DNA of 64,000 nucleotides from Procambarus clarkii (Eukaryota > Arthropoda > Malacostraca > Decapoda > Cambaridae). The position numbers and the translations under genes were made by a program. The DNA is taken from positions 332,501 through 396,500 of the forward strand of contig NC_091194.1 of the NCBI RefSeq assembly GCF_040958095.1. The letters run 5' to 3'. Position 1 is the stretch's first letter, and each line of letters starts with the position of its first letter. Under the pieces are notes generated by a model. It saw only the letters and a program-made list of their open reading frames with translations, was not told where the DNA came from and did no database searches. This document shows positions 35,651 through 50,654 of the stretch, in pieces.

Positions 35651-36117
35651 AAGTTGCGGTAGATGCATGACTGTGACAGTCAGCCCACACGGTATGGTTC
35701 CCGCAGGGGGTTCATCTTGGTTCACTCATCTCTTTCCCCTAACCTCTCCAGGCTCACACTCATTACATAATTTATTATATAAATTTTCACAATCTTCATT
35801 TTATTTAAAAGAGACGTTTTGGAATCACTTTTCTACAATCAGTGCAGAAATGGAGAACGAATACATCACAAGATAACCTAAAAAATCAATATATAGTATA
35901 TAGTTCAACATTTTTATATAGCAATAATAAACCAGTCGATTAAAATAACTATTAAAATTACTAAAAAATAAAACCTAAACCAAATTATGTGCAAAGTTAT
36001 GTGCAATCTACATAAATTTCAATATCTCATTTGTAATAAACATTTTAATGGTTGTCTATATATAGAGAGTTTGAACTATCAAAAGTTCAAAATTTATCTA
36101 TCAAGATATTTAAAAAA

Positions 36118-36118
<1 letters not shown>
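35651..36118. other. Intergenic, AT-rich
   Basis: No gene or RNA recognised. Confidence 0.5.

Positions 36119-36214
<96 letters not shown>
36119..36214. repeat. (TA)n microsatellite
   Basis: About 95 bp of uninterrupted AT. Confidence 0.97.
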
Positions 36215-36216
<2 letters not shown>

Positions 36217-36629
36217 TAATCTTGCAATGTAATTTATTCTTTATTTGAACACTGATGATGGAGTAGTGACCCCGAAACGTCTATATTATATAAATTATAT
36301 ATATTTCCTCATAATATACTGTTACACATATTATTGAAAATCTTATAAGGAACAGCATGATTGAAAAATCTAATGAGGAAAAGCATGATTGAAAAAATAT
36401 AATTGAAACAATCAACTCCAGGAAGACTGAGAAGAACTACTAAAAAGCAAAAAAGTTTTAGTGTGATCTGAACTTTCTTAATGTTAGCAAGAAATATGTA
36501 TTTTGGCCCAAGTTTATTAAATTGAAAGTATTTAACTCCACACTTTACTTCTACTTATCGTTATTGGTTCTTCAAGTTGTTAGATTTAGAAGTTAAATAC
36601 ATGTAATATTTTTTTTCTTTTATTATTAT

Positions 36630-36796
36630 TTTCTACCACAGACGTGGCCACACATTTACAATGCTAACTAGCATATATACATTTTCTTCTGTCATCCATG
36701 GACAGGGTGAAAGATTTGTCAAGCATACAGTTCAGAGATTTATTGAACCACCACAGAAGGTGATCGTAGTGCTTTTAAAATGTTAGGCTAAGCATA
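36630..36796 (+). mobile_element. Partial copy of the 690-bp interspersed repeat
   Basis: CTACCACAGACGTGGCCACA, ATATACATTTTCTTCTGTCA and GGTGATCGTAGTGCTTTTAA match 38950-39115 and, inverted, 5345-5505. The right half and the (TA)n are missing here. Confidence 0.8.
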
Positions 36797-37990
36797 CGTG
36801 TAATGGATTGTATCATTGTTATTGTCGCTTTCTTCTAGGTTTTCGTATGTTTATAAATGTTTGATTGTGAAGCTAACTGAAAATGTTAACAATGGATTGT
36901 TATCATTGAATCTGTCCATCAACATAAATTGATAAATTAGAAATTGATTTATCCAAAACGGTTGATTCTAGCAGAGTTTTCCTTCAATTTGCCTGATAAA
37001 ATATGATCAATAGGCTGTGTTAATCTTGGGGATTGATTTTTGTTTACCTTACTAACGTAAATTATAATAATTTTCTTAGGTTTGATTTTTTGTTTAAATT
37101 AATGAAGCGTAATATGTACGGCTCTTAAGAGTTTGAACTCTATTTGCTAAAAAATATATTTTATGGCTTAAAGCCCTTGTAAGAAATATTGTCAAATAAT
37201 AGATAATTAGAAGGTTGATAATCCTACAGATAGTGATATTTTGAAAAATGAAACCTAATGAAAATCATATAATTTGTTATATTAGGCCTTATGAGGAACG
37301 TGGAACGTGGAATGTGGAATAGTGTAACTTAAACGTGGAATAGTGTAACTTAATCAAATTGATTATTGTAACTCGGTTAATATAGCTTTTGAGAGACATT
37401 TCCAAATTCAGATTGTTGAATGTCGACGTGTCTTTAGTTTCAAAGCTTGTAAACAATTAAACAGGTTTTTATGAATGTCATACAATTTGACTACACAGAG
37501 GATACAATTTATAATTTTATACAGCCGGTGACATTATGGCCTTCCAAAAAGTCCATGAACACTTAGACCAATAATTTCTTCCTTTTGTACTTTTAACTGT
37601 AAATTAGCCAAACGTTTAGATCCAATTATAGCATATTTTACTAAATAAATATAATATTTTCTGAGAATACATTGCAATCAATACATTGCAGTTTGTTAAA
37701 GCAATTGGGACATCTAAGTTTAATAGTTGGGTTGTTAGGACGAGCCTGGTTGTTGTGTTCCAGAAACTATGGACAGACACTTGTCTTGCTGAGTTGAAGC
37801 CTAGCTTTATCGTCGTTATCTGACTTATTCCTTTCGTATCTTTAATGATCACTCGCTGGGGCTATGTTCGTTTTGCCTTTGAATCCAAAACATTTCAATT
37901 TGACTTTTTCTTACGAAATCGTGGAAAATTAAAAAAATATCCTCTCGTGACAATAATTACTCATATTGGGGGTCAATTATATACTTATTT
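36797..37990. other. AT-rich intergenic, no gene seen
   Basis: About 1.2 kb. At 37298-37350 AACGTGGAATAGTGTAACTT A is duplicated. Short frames (37616-37852 minus, 37845-38036 plus) carry no recognisable domain. Confidence 0.45.
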
Positions 37991-38455
37991 TTACACAGGT
38001 GGGGTACAGGAGCAGACGACTGCTGACTCCTGTTAGCAGGCTGAGAGCTTTCCCTTCCCATAGCTCATGGTAAGCCTTACCCTACTAGTTTTACACACAG
38101 GTGGGTACAGGAGCAGACGACTACTGACTCCTGTTAGCAGGCTGAGAGCTTTCCCTTCCCATAGCTCATGGTAAGCCTTACCCTACTAGTTTTATACACA
38201 GGAGGGTACAGAAGCAGACGACTGCTGACTCCTGTTAGCAGGCTGAGAGCTTTCCCTTCCCATAGCTCATGGTAAGCCTTACCCTACTAGTTTTACACAC
38301 AGGTGGGTACAGGAGCAGACGACTGCTGACTCCTGTTAGCTGGCTGAGAGCTTTCCCTTCCCATAGCTCTTGGTAAGCCTTACCAAACTAGTTTTACATA
38401 TATGTGGGTACAGGAGCAGACGACTGCTAACTCCTGTTAGCAGACTGAGAGCTTC
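37991..38455. repeat. 102-bp tandem array, about 4.6 units
   Basis: Unit ACACAGGTGGGTACAGGAGC, AGACGACTGCTGACTCCTGT, TAGCAGGCTGAGAGCTTTCC and so on to CTTACCCTACTAGTTTT. Units are nearly identical except the last. A single diverged copy of the first 60 bp lies at 41656-41712. Confidence 0.95.
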
Positions 38456-38464
38456 CTTGAGATC

Positions 38465-38945
38465 TAGAGGTAGTTCTGGATAGAAGACAGACCTGAGGAC
38501 CAAATGTTGCACATTGTGCGAGGAAGGAGCCTGTGCGAGCATTCCAACTGCAGAATTTATTTTAAATGCATAGATTTCGAAATGTTAATGAAATTGTTCA
38601 CGGCCTTCGTGAGATAAAAATTGGAATATGCAGCGCCTGTATTTTGCCCATTTCTTAAGAGGTACATGAACAAACTGGAAAATGTGCAGACATGCTATGA
38701 AGGGGCTTCCTGAACTAAAACCAGTGGTTTGAGGAGAGGCTAAAGATCTTAAATATGTCAAAGATAGAAGAAGAAGAAGAGATGATATGATCACTAAATA
38801 CAAAATAGTAACAAGAATGGACAAAATTGACAAAGAGGAGTTCTTGAAACCAGAAACCGCAAGAACATGAGGTCATAGATTTAAACTAAATAAGCAAAGC
38901 TGCTGGAAAAATACATTATAAAGTTCACTTTTTCAAACAGAGTTT
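38465..38945 (+). mobile_element. Type B LINE, RT C-terminal part, decayed
   Basis: GTTCTGGATAGAAG, ATTGTGCGAGGA, TGTTCACGGCCTTCGTGAGA and TTGACAAAGAGGAGTTC match the type B order at 49500-49960. Stops and indels break the frame. It is cut at TTTTTCAAACAGAG, where the 690-bp repeat begins. Confidence 0.8.
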
Positions 38946-39163
38946 TTTTTTCTACCACAGACGTGGCCAGACATTTACAATGCTAATCAACATATATACA
39001 TTTTCTTCCGTCCTCCATGGACAGGGTTAGAGATCTGTGGAACATATAGTTCAGTGATTTATTGAACAATCAACTACAGAAGGTGATTGTAGTGCTTTTA
39101 AAATGCTAATCTAACCAACATACATACATACAGAAATTCATAGATTTACGTCTGTCCTACATA

Positions 39164-39213
<50 letters not shown>

Positions 39214-39229
39214 TGTATATATATATATA

Positions 39230-39323
<94 letters not shown>

Positions 39324-39578
39324 TATTATGTCTCCCACTTTGACAGGGTAAGATAGCTGCTATAGAAACTAGTGTGTTATTAACCACTTAACCACTGAAG
39401 GTGATTAAAATGCTTTCACAAGCTCAGGTCATAGTTACATCACATACATTGTGTAACTTGTGCAGTACATAGTCAATCTTGGGTAAGAGTCCTGTATATC
39501 ATCAAGTGTTCCAGTATTCATATTAGTATTTACAGAGTTCAGCATATCTCAGCCTAGGAGGGCGAAAGTCAGTCAATG
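38946..39578 (+). mobile_element. 690-bp interspersed repeat with internal (TA)n, copy 2
   Basis: The left part (TCTACCACAGACGTGGCCAG ...) and right part (GACAGGGTAAGATAGCTGCT ... GGAGGGCGAAAGTC) are reverse complements of the two halves at 4829-5518. It separates two pieces of one type B LINE (38465-38945 and about 39625-39746), so it is probably younger than that LINE. Confidence 0.8.
39166..39318. repeat. (TA)n microsatellite inside the repeat
   Basis: About 150 bp of AT with two CTG interruptions (TATACTGTATATA) near 39212 and 39230. Confidence 0.95.
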
Positions 39579-39624
39579 TCGGACGTTCTACAATATAATG
39601 TTCAAGATAGTGCATGTTTTCTTT

Positions 39625-39760
39625 TTCACAAAGTAACCATAGTGGTAGACAGTTGGAACAAGTTAGGTGAGAAGGAGGTGGAGGCCAAAACCGTCAGTAG
39701 TTTCAAAACGTTATTTGACAAAGAGTGCTGGGAAGACGGGACACCACACACACACACACA
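39625..39760 (+). mobile_element. Type B LINE 3' end
   Basis: GTAGACAGTTGGAACAAGTT through GAGTGCTGGGAAGACGGGAC ACCAC, ending in (CA)n. It is likely the remainder of 38465-38945. Confidence 0.8.
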
Positions 39761-39867
39761 TACTCATAGCTCATACCCCTCAGTTCGGGTATTTACTGAG
39801 GGGGTATTTATGTGTGGTATTTATATGTGCCGGTTATTTGTGTCCGTGTGTATGTGCGTGTATTAGA

Positions 39868-39980
39868 CAGAAATATATGTAGTAGATATGATAGAGGAAA
39901 AATAGATTGGTTAGATAGGCGGGGTCCAAGAGCTAATATGCCGATCCTGCAGACACAGAATAGTAAATACACACACACTT
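39868..39980 (+). mobile_element. LINE 3' tail fragment, same kind as 28640
   Basis: ATATATGTAGTAGATATGAT AGAGG, then GGCGGGGTCCAAGAGCTAAT and CACACACAC. Confidence 0.65.
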
Positions 39981-40079
39981 TACCGTCCTGGTCGATTGTG
40001 TTAAGATTGTGCTGACATGGCAAGGAAAGGCAATTATGAGGAGAAAGCACTAATTCAGTAACACCAAATAGTACTTAAA

Positions 40080-40557
40080 GGGGATATGAGGCAGACTAAG
40101 AGCTGGAATATGAGGGCGTACTACGATATGAGGATAAGGTGCTGGGATATGAGAACAAGGTACTGGGATAAGAGGACATGGAACTGGAATATGAGGTAAT
40201 GGAACTGGGATATGAAGACATGAAACTGGGATATGAAAATATGGATCTGGGATATAAGGATATGGAACTGGGATGTAAAGACATGAAACTGGGATATGAA
40301 CACATGAAACTGGGATATGAAGACATGGAACTGGGATATGAAGACATGGAACTGGGATATGAAGACATGGAACTGGGATATGAAGACATGGAACTGGGAT
40401 ATGAAGACATGGAACTTTGATATGAAGACATGGAACTGAGATATGAATCATGAAACTGGGATATGAATCATGAAACTGGGATATGAATCATGAAACTGGG
40501 ATATGAGGTTATGAAACTGGGATATGAGGACATGGAACTAGGATATAAGAACTAGGA
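40080..40557. repeat. 21-bp minisatellite
   Basis: Unit GATATGAAGACATGGAACTG G, with GAATCATGAAACTGG variants at the right. About 22 units. Period 21 gives a YEDMELG-like repeat on plus and serine/tyrosine-rich frames on minus; neither shows coding flanks. Confidence 0.95.
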
Positions 40558-40893
40558 GATGGTGTAACTACCATCCACCAGATGCCACTGTAATCCTTCG
40601 TTTTATACACAGGGTGCTATAAACTTTATTAACAGTTGAGTGTAACCTGATCACACAGACTATTAATTCCACGGTGTCAAGGATCAATATTAGTCTCGCA
40701 CTGTACCGCTATTTCAATATCTAAATGAGTGTTCCGATTCCCTATATGGTTGTGTATAGATTCTCCAGGTATATATGTGGTTCTAAGGTTCCCCTAGCCT
40801 TTTCTTTTGCTGTATTCATCTTTGCTATTTTTTGTGTCTTTATCTGTCTCTCTCGGTGTATGTGTTTGTCTTTCTGCATGTCTGTATGATTGC

Positions 40894-41150
<257 letters not shown>

Positions 41151-42008
41151 ATCCACAGGTCATCAGAGGCCTGACCATCCAACCATCCACGCCCCAGCAC
41201 CTGTGTGGCATACCAAACATTACAGTAGGGTAACTACCGGGAACTACGCGACCATTTCTCAGAAAGGTCGTCCTCGCCAAAGAAACCCCCATAAAGTCCC
41301 AATTAGTGCTTCCCATTCCTGGACCTCATCTGCCCATTCTGAAAGGTTGCAGACCCTCTTTTCCCAGTACTTCCATCCACTTGCAATGTTTATTTTCCTT
41401 AAACCAATTTTAAAACAGATGAATTGGATGTTATTTTCTTATTTTTAATTTCTTATTTATTCACGTGTATTATATATGACCCTGGAAATATTTTAAGAAA
41501 TAATTGACCATGTGACTTCTTGTTTGTGGTGGACTTCTTTTCTTCTGTCTGTCACTCTGCTTCTAACACAGTCCCGTTTGGTTCGAAAATGCTCTTCCAA
41601 ATATTCCTAATTCGAACATTTATTCTCCATTTGTGCCCGCCTACTAGCCTTAGTTTTGTGTACACAGATGGGTGAAGGAGCAGACAACTGCTGACTCCTA
41701 TTAGCTGGGTCTCGAACCCAGATCAAAGACGTTGATATACAGCTGTTGAATTTATGGTAAAATTTGGACTTAATGTTATGGATGGAGGCGGCTTCCATAA
41801 TTGTTGACCTCACGTACAGGGCAATTCACTTGTTGAAGCACACTACTGGTCATTCCGTTTGCAATGGGGCAAATATTCACACCCTCTCCTCCTAAAATAA
41901 AAGTACTTATAATTAATATTTTTTCGACAGTACTAATATGGCGTGATGGATCAGGTAGATGTTCCCCTTGGAACTTTTAATGTTATAGTCCTGAAAAATG
42001 AAGATAAT
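41151..42008. other. Intergenic with one repeat relic
   Basis: 41656-41712 is a single copy related to the 102-bp array, followed by GGGTCTCGAACCCAGATC, an inverted repeat reminiscent of a Pol III B-box stem. The rest shows no gene. Confidence 0.5.
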
Positions 42009-42009
42009 G

Positions 42010-42960
42010 GCAAAGTTAAACATTCCTAGGTCTAGTACAGCACAATTTGCCCACGATACAAAAATCTGGAATGAAATAATCTCTGATGAAGACTCAAAAT
42101 CACTTCGAGACGATCTAGATAGGGTTTTGAAATGGTCAAAATTATTGCTGAGAAATGTAAGATTTTGAGGCTAGGAAATGATGCAACAGTTACAGAGCTG
42201 GATGGTGTTGAAACTGTGAAGTCTGATTGAGAAAGGGTTTTAGGGGTCATGATTAGTAAGCATTTAAAGCCAAAAAATAAATGTATAAATGTTATAAATA
42301 GGAGACTGGGATATATTTCTCGAAGCGTTAGTAATAAGACATCTGCTGTTGACCAAACCACACACTAGAAATTGAAGAGACGACGACGTTCCGGTCCGTC
42401 CTGGACCATAATCAAGTCGATAGTGTCGTCGTCTCTTCAACTTCTAGTGTGTTGGTTGGCCAACATTTTTCAGCCACGTTATTGTGACTCATCATCTGCA
42501 GCAGTCACCTGGTGTTATTCTTCAGCTATATGTTGCTCTTGTTAGGCCCCATTTAGATTATGCAGTTCAGTTTTGGTCGCCATACAATAGAATGGACATA
42601 AATTCACTAGAACACCGTTCAGCGTAGGATGACAAAAGTAATCCCACAAAATAGAAACCTTCCATATGAAAAGAGATTGAAAAAGCTTAAGTTACATTCT
42701 CTAGAAAGGAGAAGAGTTAGGGAAGGCATGATTAAAATGTACAAGATTGAAGTTACAAGGGAGATACAATAAGGTATTAAATATATAAACACAAAATAGA
42801 ACACGAAAAAATGGGTATAAATTGGATAAGTTTAAATTTAAGAAAGACCTGGGTAAATACTGGTTCGGTAACAGGGTTGTGGATGTGTGGAACAAATTAC
42901 CTGGTAACACATCCCTTGATTGTTTCAAGCGTAGGTTAGACATATATATATGAATGAGTT
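42010..42960 (+). mobile_element. Type D CR1-like LINE, decayed, interrupted by the palindrome
   Basis: Frames give FAHDTKIWNEI (degenerate FADDTK catalytic site) near 42045 and INRRLGYISRSVSNKTSA before the insertion at 42349. After it come [16 protein letters not shown]-like near 42541, RRVREGMIKMYKI-like near 42711, and NRVVDVWNKLPGNTSLDCFK near 42870. The 3' tail contains GGAGCTGCCACATATGGG and TATTAGGCCTTCTGC. Multiple frameshifts; non-functional. It is the same type as the minus-strand copy at 55500-56090. Confidence 0.85.
42349..42490. mobile_element. Palindromic foldback-like element, copy 2, inside a LINE
   Basis: Arms TTGACCAAACCACACACTAG ... GACGACGACGTTCCGG and the complementary right arm CGTCGTCTCTTC ... 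TAGTGTGTTGGTTGGCCAA, then the asymmetric CAGCCACGTTATTGTGACTC end. The flanks CATCTGCTG (42340-42348) and CATCTGCAG (42493-42501) are a 9-bp near-duplication. Removing the insert restores continuity of the LINE RT. Confidence 0.85.
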
Positions 42961-43252
42961 TGGGTGGATATAAATAGGAGCTGCCACATATGGGTTATTA
43001 GGCCTTCTGCTGTTACCTTAAATCTTATGTGCTTATATTTGAACTAAGAAGATAATTGTATATTACGCCTAGGACTGCTAGGATAGGTTAGGTTAGGTTC
43101 TATATTTATGTTGCCGTTAAAAAATGTTTTCCATTTAGCCAAATTCAATAATACTAAAGTCGATTTCCTAGTGATCCATCACCACATAGTGCTACTTTTC
43201 ACCAAATTGTTTCTGTAAGTACTATCATTTTAGTGGAGGCGGTGGGAAGCAT

Positions 43253-43430
43253 ACGCAAGCAGCACGATGGTGGTTGTGGTGGTGGTGGTGGTAGAGGTGG
43301 TGGTGGTGGTGGTGGTAGAGGTGGTATTGGTAGTGGTGGTGATGGTATTAGTGGTTTGGGGGGGAATATGGTGGTTATGGTTGTTGTGGTAGTGGTGGGA
43401 CGTATAAACAAGCAGCAAAGTGGTGGTGGA
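43253..43430. repeat. (GGT)n-rich low complexity
   Basis: Imperfect GGTGGTGGTGGTAGAGGTGG runs. The glycine-rich or threonine-rich frames are compositional. AGCAAGCAGCA-type words continue to about 43700. Confidence 0.85.
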
Positions 43431-43748
43431 AAGCACAAGCAAGGACCATGGTGGTGGTGGTTAGAAGCGCAAGCAAGCGGCATGGTAGTGAGAAACACAA
43501 GCAAGCAGCATGGTAATAGTGAAGCTGAAGCAAGCACAATCAGCATGGTTTCGATGAACCAGAAGCACACAAACAAGGAAGCAAGCATTATGGTAGGACT
43601 GGTGGTGGTGAAGCACAAGCCAGGAAAGTAAGCAAGCACGAAAACAAGCAAAATAGTGGTAGTGATGGAGGTGAAGCAGACGCAAGCACCGGCCACAGTA
43701 TTGGTGAAGACAGCCAGGAGTGCTGAATGGGGGAGGTGTGCTTGGACA

Positions 43749-44680
<932 letters not shown>

Positions 44681-44995
44681 CATAAAACCACAACCTCAAA
44701 ACATTATACCCCCTCCTTAACACCCCACACCACACCCACCTCCACACAAAACACAACCACCGCGACATAACCCCACACCCTCACTACATCAACCACACCC
44801 TTCACCACACAACTCCTCTCCCCCACCCCACCACAAAACCACACACACTCCTCACCACAGAACCTCACACCCACCACCACACCACCTCCTACCATACAAT
44901 TCCACACCACCCCACTATAAAAACCCCCACACAACCCCACCTTAAAGCCCCACACCACCACAAAACCCCACCACCAGGAACAGTGGTGAGGGTGT
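44681..44995. repeat. CACCAC/CCCACA-rich low complexity
   Basis: An A/C-only composition for about 300 bp with no constant unit. The minus-strand valine/glycine frame across it is compositional. Confidence 0.8.
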
Positions 44996-45082
44996 GAGGT
45001 GTTCACGCCCTTTCTATCCCCTCTCGTCCTTACATACATTTTTCTTGTCTTCTCTTCCAACTACGAACAGACGTGCCATGCA

Positions 45083-45113
<31 letters not shown>

Positions 45114-45170
45114 CCCTTCTCTCTCTCTCTCTCTTTCTCTCTCCCTCTGTCTCTCCCCTGGTCTCCGCCC
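45083..45170. repeat. (CT)n pyrimidine tract
   Basis: A CT dinucleotide tract with CCCC interruptions, immediately 5' of the candidate exon. Confidence 0.9.
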
Positions 45171-45196
45171 CTCCCCCCACCCTCTTGGTGGGGAAG

Positions 45197-45426
45197 AGCG
45201 TATACAGAACCTCCAGCCGGCCCTCAAGTGATAGTCAGTTCCAAGACCGGGATAGCGTGGTGCTGTTGCTAGACTCAAAGTGTCCAGGTGTCGCTTTACA
45301 AGTAAACAGCTTTTCTGGTGAAATCCTCATGGACTGTTCTCCTTACGACTGTGTGGCTATTTACCCTCCGCTTATGGAGGTGGAAGTAGGCGCTTGGTCG
45401 TCGGCGGTGGTGCTATTTCTGGGGCC
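45197..45426 (+). CDS. Candidate host exon, unknown product (speculative)
   Basis: The segment is low-copy and open in the frame that ends at a TAA at 45428. It is followed by GTAAGT at 45427-45432, a perfect consensus splice donor that would remove that stop. It is preceded by a strong pyrimidine tract and an AAG (45194-45196) usable as an acceptor. The deduced peptide has mixed, non-repetitive composition (DRDSVVLLLDSKCPGV, SGEILMDCSPYDCVAIYPPL) with four cysteines. I recognise no domain. If real it would be an internal exon of 230 bp beginning in phase 0 and ending in phase 2. Chance remains quite possible. Confidence 0.22.
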
Positions 45427-45559
45427 GTAAGTTTTAAAAGCGTTGGTTATTTCGCGGATTGCTGGGTACATGACGGGGGAGGTGTGGTGCGTGTGCTTGC
45501 TTGTGCTTGGCAGTGGCGCTCTCTCTCTCCCTACCCCCTCCCCCACTCCATTTTACCCA

Positions 45560-46540
45560 TCCATCGATGATCTGTTTAATTTGCCTCATTCCGGCAGCCT
45601 TTTTTTCACAAGCTAATGCAGTTTTTTTCATTTATCATGAAACTCAATCCAAAAATGCTTGCATCCAGTGCTGCCATCTGATGGAGACTTGTGCGTGCAT
45701 GACGTCACACGCCAGCCACATGTAAACAAAGTTGAAATTTTATCTCTGTCGTCTCCTCGAGCACTTTATTTCCTTCCCAGTTGTCTAGAACCTTGGAGAC
45801 GATTGAAAAACGTCGCCAAAGACCAGGAATGTAAGTTAATTACCCCGTAACGAGGCTTTCATGGCACGTAAAGAATCATTTAATCCAGCTAATCGGCAAC
45901 TCAGGTTGTCAAAGCAAGCAGAGTGCATGGTGACGCCTCGGGTTGCCAGATGTATGACGGGTGGGCCACGTCTGCGCTCTACCACGGCTTAAATCTATCT
46001 CTCTATTCTTGCTGGTGCAAATGGGATAACAAGTGCTTATCGTGGGCTATAATAAGGGTCAGTGTCGTACATCAGAGTGCGCCATAACCCTGCATAAGGG
46101 GCAATAGACGGCTAAAAGCAGTATAGAAATCAGCAGAGCTTGGCATCGCTATCCTGGCCTCCGACTGCAGCACTCGGCCGCGCCCAAGCACACCACAATT
46201 ACATATACAAGTATACCTATGGGGCGATTTTATATAACTTTTCAGATTAATCTCAGTCGCAAAATATCCATAAAATACCCAAAATGGTAACCGGCTTTTG
46301 AGTAAGGGTAGTAGTACATTTTATTGTCAGAATGGACGATAAATATTAGCATTTTTCGCGGTTTAAAAAATATTCAACCTATTTGCTGTTTTAGGCTACG
46401 TGATTAATGCAAGAGCTTTACATTTCATGGGAAATTATTTCCTCTGGCTATATCGGCAAGCGTATATTGCTGTATTATGGGCGTATATTAGCATCACACA
46501 GCAGTAGCTATAACCGTATGAATTGTTTTGGGGTTCCAAT
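45560..46540. promoter_or_regulatory. Least repetitive stretch, with a perfect CRE palindrome
   Basis: TGACGTCA lies at 45700-45707, a perfect CREB/ATF-type site. A second GTAAGT follows an open 61-codon stretch at 45831-45836. No second copy of this region is visible in the window. Regulatory function is inference from the motif only. Confidence 0.2.
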
Positions 46541-46700
46541 ATCGGGAAACTATGAGATCTTTCTCCACGATTTCTTTTCCTGTGAATTTTTTTCCCCGCG
46601 ATTTCTTTCCCCGTAAGTAATTTTCCTGAGTTATTTCCCTATTATTTCTTTCCCCTAAAAAATCATTCCCCATAAAATACTTCCTCTAAGAATATTTTCC
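46541..46700. repeat. Degenerate TTTCCCC-ATTT tandem region
   Basis: CGATTTCTTTTCC, CGATTTCTTTCCCCGT, TTATTTCCC and ATTTCTTTCCCC recur about every 15-18 bp. Confidence 0.6.
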
Positions 46701-46959
46701 TTTCAGAATGCTATCTGCAAGGGTCAGAGAGAAAGAATAAAATAGGAATAAGCCATATATTAGGTGATGTTAAATTAACAATCCTTATATTCCACGAGTT
46801 AATTCTGGACAGTAATTATAACTTTAAACCGGCAGTTGAAGCAATGAATTGCATGTAAAATATTGCAATTAAATTCCAGAAACAAACTGTTGATAATTAC
46901 TACATATGTGTTATATAATGCATATTGTTAAGCTTAATTACTGGGATTGCTTTTATTTT

Positions 46960-46961
<2 letters not shown>

Positions 46962-47046
<85 letters not shown>
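46962..47046. repeat. (TA)n microsatellite
   Basis: About 85 bp. Confidence 0.96.
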
Positions 47047-47052
<6 letters not shown>

Positions 47053-47089
47053 TTTTATATTATATATTATTTTTAATACGAAGTACCGT

Positions 47090-47245
47090 TGCCTCCACTA
47101 TTGACTACTGTTACCTCTATATACACTACTGTTGCCTCCTCTATATACACTACTGTTGCCTCCTCTATATACACTACCGTTGCCTCCTCTATAGACTACT
47201 GTTGCCCCCCTCTTTAGAGACTACCGTTGTCCCTTCTATAAACTG
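47090..47245. repeat. 24-bp tandem repeat
   Basis: Units of CTCCTCTATATACACTACTG TTGC, about six, diverging at both ends. Confidence 0.88.
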
Positions 47246-47312
47246 AATAATCGCACAATATTCTTCTTCATCATTCATCATCTAGATCTTCTTGATCTAA
47301 CATCATTACTAA

Positions 47313-47352
<40 letters not shown>

Positions 47353-48028
47353 GAAATAACTGGTCTCTTAATATTATTATTTTGTATCTAATTTTTTAAT
47401 TAATATTACGATTATTATTTTATTTTTATTATTATTATCATTATTCTTATTATTATTCAACACTAGATGATGCTAAATAAAATATAATTGGCATTAGGTG
47501 TACAGAGACATCTATAACAAAATCGTTAACAATTAATTTACTTAACAAGAGTTCAGTTTGAAAATGATTAAGTGCAAATTCGTGTCCCATTTTCAACATA
47601 TTGCAATTACTATTTGGTATTACTGTAGTTATAATAGAGTGTGATCTTAGGCAAGAATTCGAACAGCTATAGCCTAAGAAAAGGAAATTAACAGCATTCA
47701 GACTATTAGCTTTTTCCTAAAATTATTTGTTACAGGAACCAAGATACAACACACACATTATAAACCTATTCAAAAGAGACGCAGTCCAAATATTTTTTGT
47801 AAGAGAAATAATGTTTGATTCTAATTTATAATTAATTAATTAATTAATTATTAATGTCATATTCGAAGAAATATTCACTTCATGGAATTTTGTAATCAAA
47901 ATATTTGTATATTTTAAATTCTGATAATGTATTTTCAGATGATTATTTTGTTATGGTGTAACATAATCAAGTTTGTTGCCTTTAAGTGAGAATTTCCTGT
48001 CAGGAAAATAATCTATTATCTTTTAACA
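47246..48028. other. AT-rich intergenic with (ATT)n
   Basis: (ATT)n at 47319-47352 and a short ATTA run at 47831-47852. No gene recognised. Confidence 0.6.
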
Positions 48029-50110
<2,082 letters not shown>

Positions 50111-50319
50111 GGTAATTACACACACACACACACACCCACTCTAACAGCCCGGTTCTTCAGGCACCAATGGGAAATACAAATAATAATTACACACCAGTTT
50201 GAAATGGATTTCACATCTTCAAATTTGTTTTAATAACGCAAAAATACATTTTGAAATTTTCTAAATACGTCCTTCTTTTACAAGTAAACCCATGTACAGT
50301 ATATAATTCTGCATACAGA
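50111..50319. other. (CA)n tail of the LINE and short spacer
   Basis: 50116-50133 is CA dinucleotide. The rest is AT-rich with no gene. Confidence 0.7.
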
Positions 50320-50650
50320 GTATGATAGTCTACTTGGCATACTAAGAATGATATTCTACACACTGAGTATAATATTGAAGATACTGAGTACGATAGTGAA
50401 CATACTGAGTACTATTTTCTACATATTGAACATCATGTTAACCATATTCAGTATGATATTCTTCATACTGATTATGAGAGTCTAAATATTGAGAATGATA
50501 TTCAACATCCTGGGTTTGATATTCTACATAATGAGATTGATAACAACATACTAAGTATGATAATATACATAATGAGTATGATATACAATATACAGAGTAT
50601 GATATTCTGTATATAGAATATGATATACAACATACTGAGTATAAGAAAAG
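50320..50650. repeat. Degenerate minisatellite (CATACTGAGTATGATATTCTA-like)
   Basis: TGAGTATGATA-type words recur roughly every 20-22 bp with many substitutions. It continues weakly at 50745-50815. Confidence 0.7.
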
Positions 50651-50654
50651 AACA

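Noticed and set aside
36236-36285. GTGACCCCGAAACGTC, similar to the palindrome core
   Set aside because: Only the CGAAACGTC word is shared; no arms or ends.
41705-41725. GGGTCTCGAACCCAG as a tRNA gene
   Set aside because: Only a B-box-like stem; no A box or cloverleaf at suitable spacing.
43085-43100. AGGTTAGGTTAGGTT, resembling the arthropod telomere repeat TTAGG
   Set aside because: Only three units; too short to call an interstitial telomeric tract.
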